Source: Granulicatella adiacens (GTDB taxonomy: Bacteria; Bacillota; Bacilli; Lactobacillales; Aerococcaceae). Taken from it: a DNA stretch of 12,406 nt. Location of the stretch: NCBI GenBank assembly GCA_018364485.1, contig JAGZLX010000050.1, positions 1 to 12,406 of the forward strand. Reading direction: 5' to 3'. The notes beneath the pieces were generated by a model that saw only the letters and a list, made by a program, of their open reading frames with translations, made no database searches and was not told the origin of the DNA. Made by a program: the position numbers and the translations under genes. This document shows, in pieces, positions 11,825 through 12,406 of this stretch (positions within the stretch are counted from its first letter, which is position 1; each line of letters begins with the position of its first letter).

Positions 11825-11897
11825 TGCCGAAAACAGGGGTCGAACCTGCGACCTACGCGTTACGAGTGCGTTGCTCTGCCAACTGAGCTATTTCGGC
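11825..11897 (-). tRNA. tRNA-Thr (anticodon CGT)
   Basis: The reverse complement folds into a full cloverleaf of 73 nt. The acceptor GCCGAAA pairs with TTTCGGC, with discriminator A. The D stem is GCTC/GAGC with loop AGTTGGCA. The anticodon stem is ACGCA/CGCGT with loop CTCGTAA (anticodon CGT at 34-36), and the T arm is GCAGG-TTCGACC-CCTGT. The CGT anticodon reads the threonine codon ACG. The pair at 31-39 is A-C, a mismatch at the base of the anticodon loop. CCA is not encoded. The gene points away from the rRNA operon and has its own promoter and terminator. Confidence 0.96.
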
Positions 11898-11911
11898 GTC
11901 TTACATCCATA

Positions 11912-11940
11912 ATTATACGAGCGTTCTCTGAAATTGTAAA
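11912..11940 (-). promoter_or_regulatory. Promoter of tRNA-Thr
   Basis: On the minus strand, TTTACA (11935-11940), a 17-bp spacer and a perfect TATAAT (11912-11917). Transcription should start about 8 nt before the mature tRNA. Confidence 0.8.
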
Positions 11941-12030
11941 GATATCGAGATGAATTTATATAGAAGAAATCGGACGTAGGTATGTTTTTTTAAGAAATAA
12001 AAAAAGTTTTTGAAAAACGAATCAAATCGG

Positions 12031-12059
12031 TTGAAATTGATAATCAGTTATGATAAATT
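12031..12059 (+). promoter_or_regulatory. Possible upstream rRNA promoter P1
   Basis: TTGAAA (12031-12036), a 17-bp spacer and TAAATT (12054-12059) with TG at 12051-12052. Its -10 is weak. The predicted start near 12066 is just before the palindrome at 12073. Tandem promoters are common before rRNA operons. Confidence 0.4.
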
Positions 12060-12072
12060 AATATCACTGTTG

Positions 12073-12086
12073 AGCGAACGTTCGCT
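12073..12086 (+). promoter_or_regulatory. 14-bp perfect palindrome, operator-like
   Basis: AGCGAACGTTCGCT is a perfect inverted repeat and the most GC-rich spot in an AT-rich region. ACTGTT (12066-12071) and AACAGT (12092-12097) add a second, unevenly spaced pair around it. It lies 47 bp before the -35 of the proximal rRNA promoter. I do not know the binding protein. Confidence 0.5.
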
Positions 12087-12132
12087 TATAAAACAGTTTC
12101 AAAAAAACTTTGAAAAAGTTACATGAAATCTG

Positions 12133-12161
12133 TTGACAGTAAAAATGTCCTGTGATAGGAT
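12133..12161 (+). promoter_or_regulatory. Main rRNA operon promoter
   Basis: A consensus -35 TTGACA (12133-12138), a 17-bp spacer and -10 TAGGAT (12156-12161) with extended TG at 12153-12154. A-rich DNA (AAAAAAACTTTGAAAAAG, 12102-12119) upstream of the -35 may serve as an UP element. The start near 12168 gives a leader of about 165 nt. Confidence 0.75.
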
Positions 12162-12187
12162 ATAGAAGTTGTTGAAAAACAACGATT

Positions 12188-12209
12188 GACCTTTGAAAAC
12201 TGAACAAAG
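12188..12209 (+). promoter_or_regulatory. rRNA leader boxA-like antitermination element
   Basis: The stretch CCTTTGAAAACTGAACAAAG (12190-12209) is the conserved leader sequence found before 16S genes of low-GC Gram-positives, where the CTTTGAAAAC part serves as boxA for the Nus antitermination complex. It lies about 20 nt after the predicted start. Confidence 0.75.
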
Positions 12210-12232
12210 AAGACAAACCAAATGTGTAGGGA

Positions 12233-12342
12233 CTTCATTCAATGAATGAAGAAACAACAATTTCTTATCTCTTAAAGAGATACAATAAGTCAGTAATTAA
12301 AATGAGCTTTCAAAGCTCATGAAAATTCAAATTTTTCATGAG
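12233..12342 (+). other. Series of hairpins in the rRNA leader up to the 16S 5' end
   Basis: Four hairpins follow in line: cttcattc/gaatgaag (12233-12251, 8 bp), tatctct/agagata (12266-12282, 7 bp), atgagct/agctcat (12302-12320, 7 bp) and ctcatgaaaa/ttttcatgag (12316-12342, 10 bp). The last two share 12316-12320 and cannot both form fully; the last includes the 16S 5' end. Confidence 0.7.
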
Positions 12343-12406
12343 AGTTTGATCCTGGCTCAGGACGAACGCTGGCGGCGTGCCTAATACATGCAAGTCGAAC
12401 GAGAGC
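12334..12406 (+). rRNA. 16S ribosomal RNA, 5' end (continues beyond window)
   Basis: The conserved start AGAGTTTGATCCTGGCTCAG lies at 12341-12360, followed by the universal block with GACGAACGCTGGCGGCGTGC and CTAATACATGCAAGTCGAAC. Counting AGAGTTTGATC as E. coli position 8 places the mature 5' end at about 12334. Only about 73 nt are inside the window. The bases GAACGAGAGC at the right edge are the start of variable region V1 and fit a lactic-acid-type coccus, but they are too few to name a genus. Confidence 0.97.

Noticed and set aside
12037..12060. Fur-like sequence (TGATAATCAGTTATGATAA)
   Set aside because: The second half does not complete the inverted GATAAT repeat of a Fur box, and an rRNA promoter is an unlikely Fur target.

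Overview
The window comes from a low-GC Gram-positive bacterium of the order Lactobacillales. This rests on the rRNA leader and 16S 5' end, a MerR-type GlnR paired with type I glutamine synthetase, a FemAB branching enzyme, the rpmG-secE-nusG cluster and many lipobox lipoproteins. A Carnobacteriaceae member such as Granulicatella is my best guess, but only from general resemblance. It is mostly chromosomal housekeeping DNA with two accessory patches.

Region 1 (1-2730) has the 3' part of a multi-pass membrane protein gene, followed by three consecutive paralogous lipoproteins of the DUF1307/YehR type. The first copy is 12 bp behind the membrane protein gene. Copies 2 and 3 each have their own terminator and nearly the same extended -10 promoter, so promoter and gene were duplicated together. 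The part between lipid anchor and conserved core grows from copy to copy and is a long charged helix in the third.

Region 2 (2731-4800) has a large lipoprotein with a Cthe_2159-like calcium/polysaccharide-binding beta-helix and a Gly/Pro/Gln tail. Its promoter carries an 11-bp-spaced TTTAAG direct repeat like the CiaR operators of streptococci. A 416-bp spacer follows, with a duplicated SD-like repeat, a possible 35-codon ORF and a long terminator hairpin.

Region 3 (4714-6551) is the glnRA operon with one perfect and one degenerate GlnR box 52 bp apart. Region 4 (6600-8020) is a monocistronic FemAB-family peptidoglycan cross-bridge gene. Region 5 (8068-10390) is rpmG-secE, then nusG-pepT; a terminator-like hairpin sits in the nusG leader, and pepT lies where ribosomal protein genes rplK-rplA often follow nusG.

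Region 6 (10391-11824) is a decayed stretch. It holds the first ~42 codons of a diacylglycerol-kinase-type gene with its promoter and SD, a CsbD-like and a GlsB/YeaQ-like stress protein, and a frameshifted gene remnant on the minus strand.

Region 7 (11825-12406) has a minus-strand tRNA-Thr(CGT) diverging from an rRNA operon. The rRNA promoter region includes a 14-bp perfect palindrome, a boxA-like leader with several hairpins and the first ~73 nt of 16S rRNA. No CRISPR array, intact insertion sequence or phage gene was seen.
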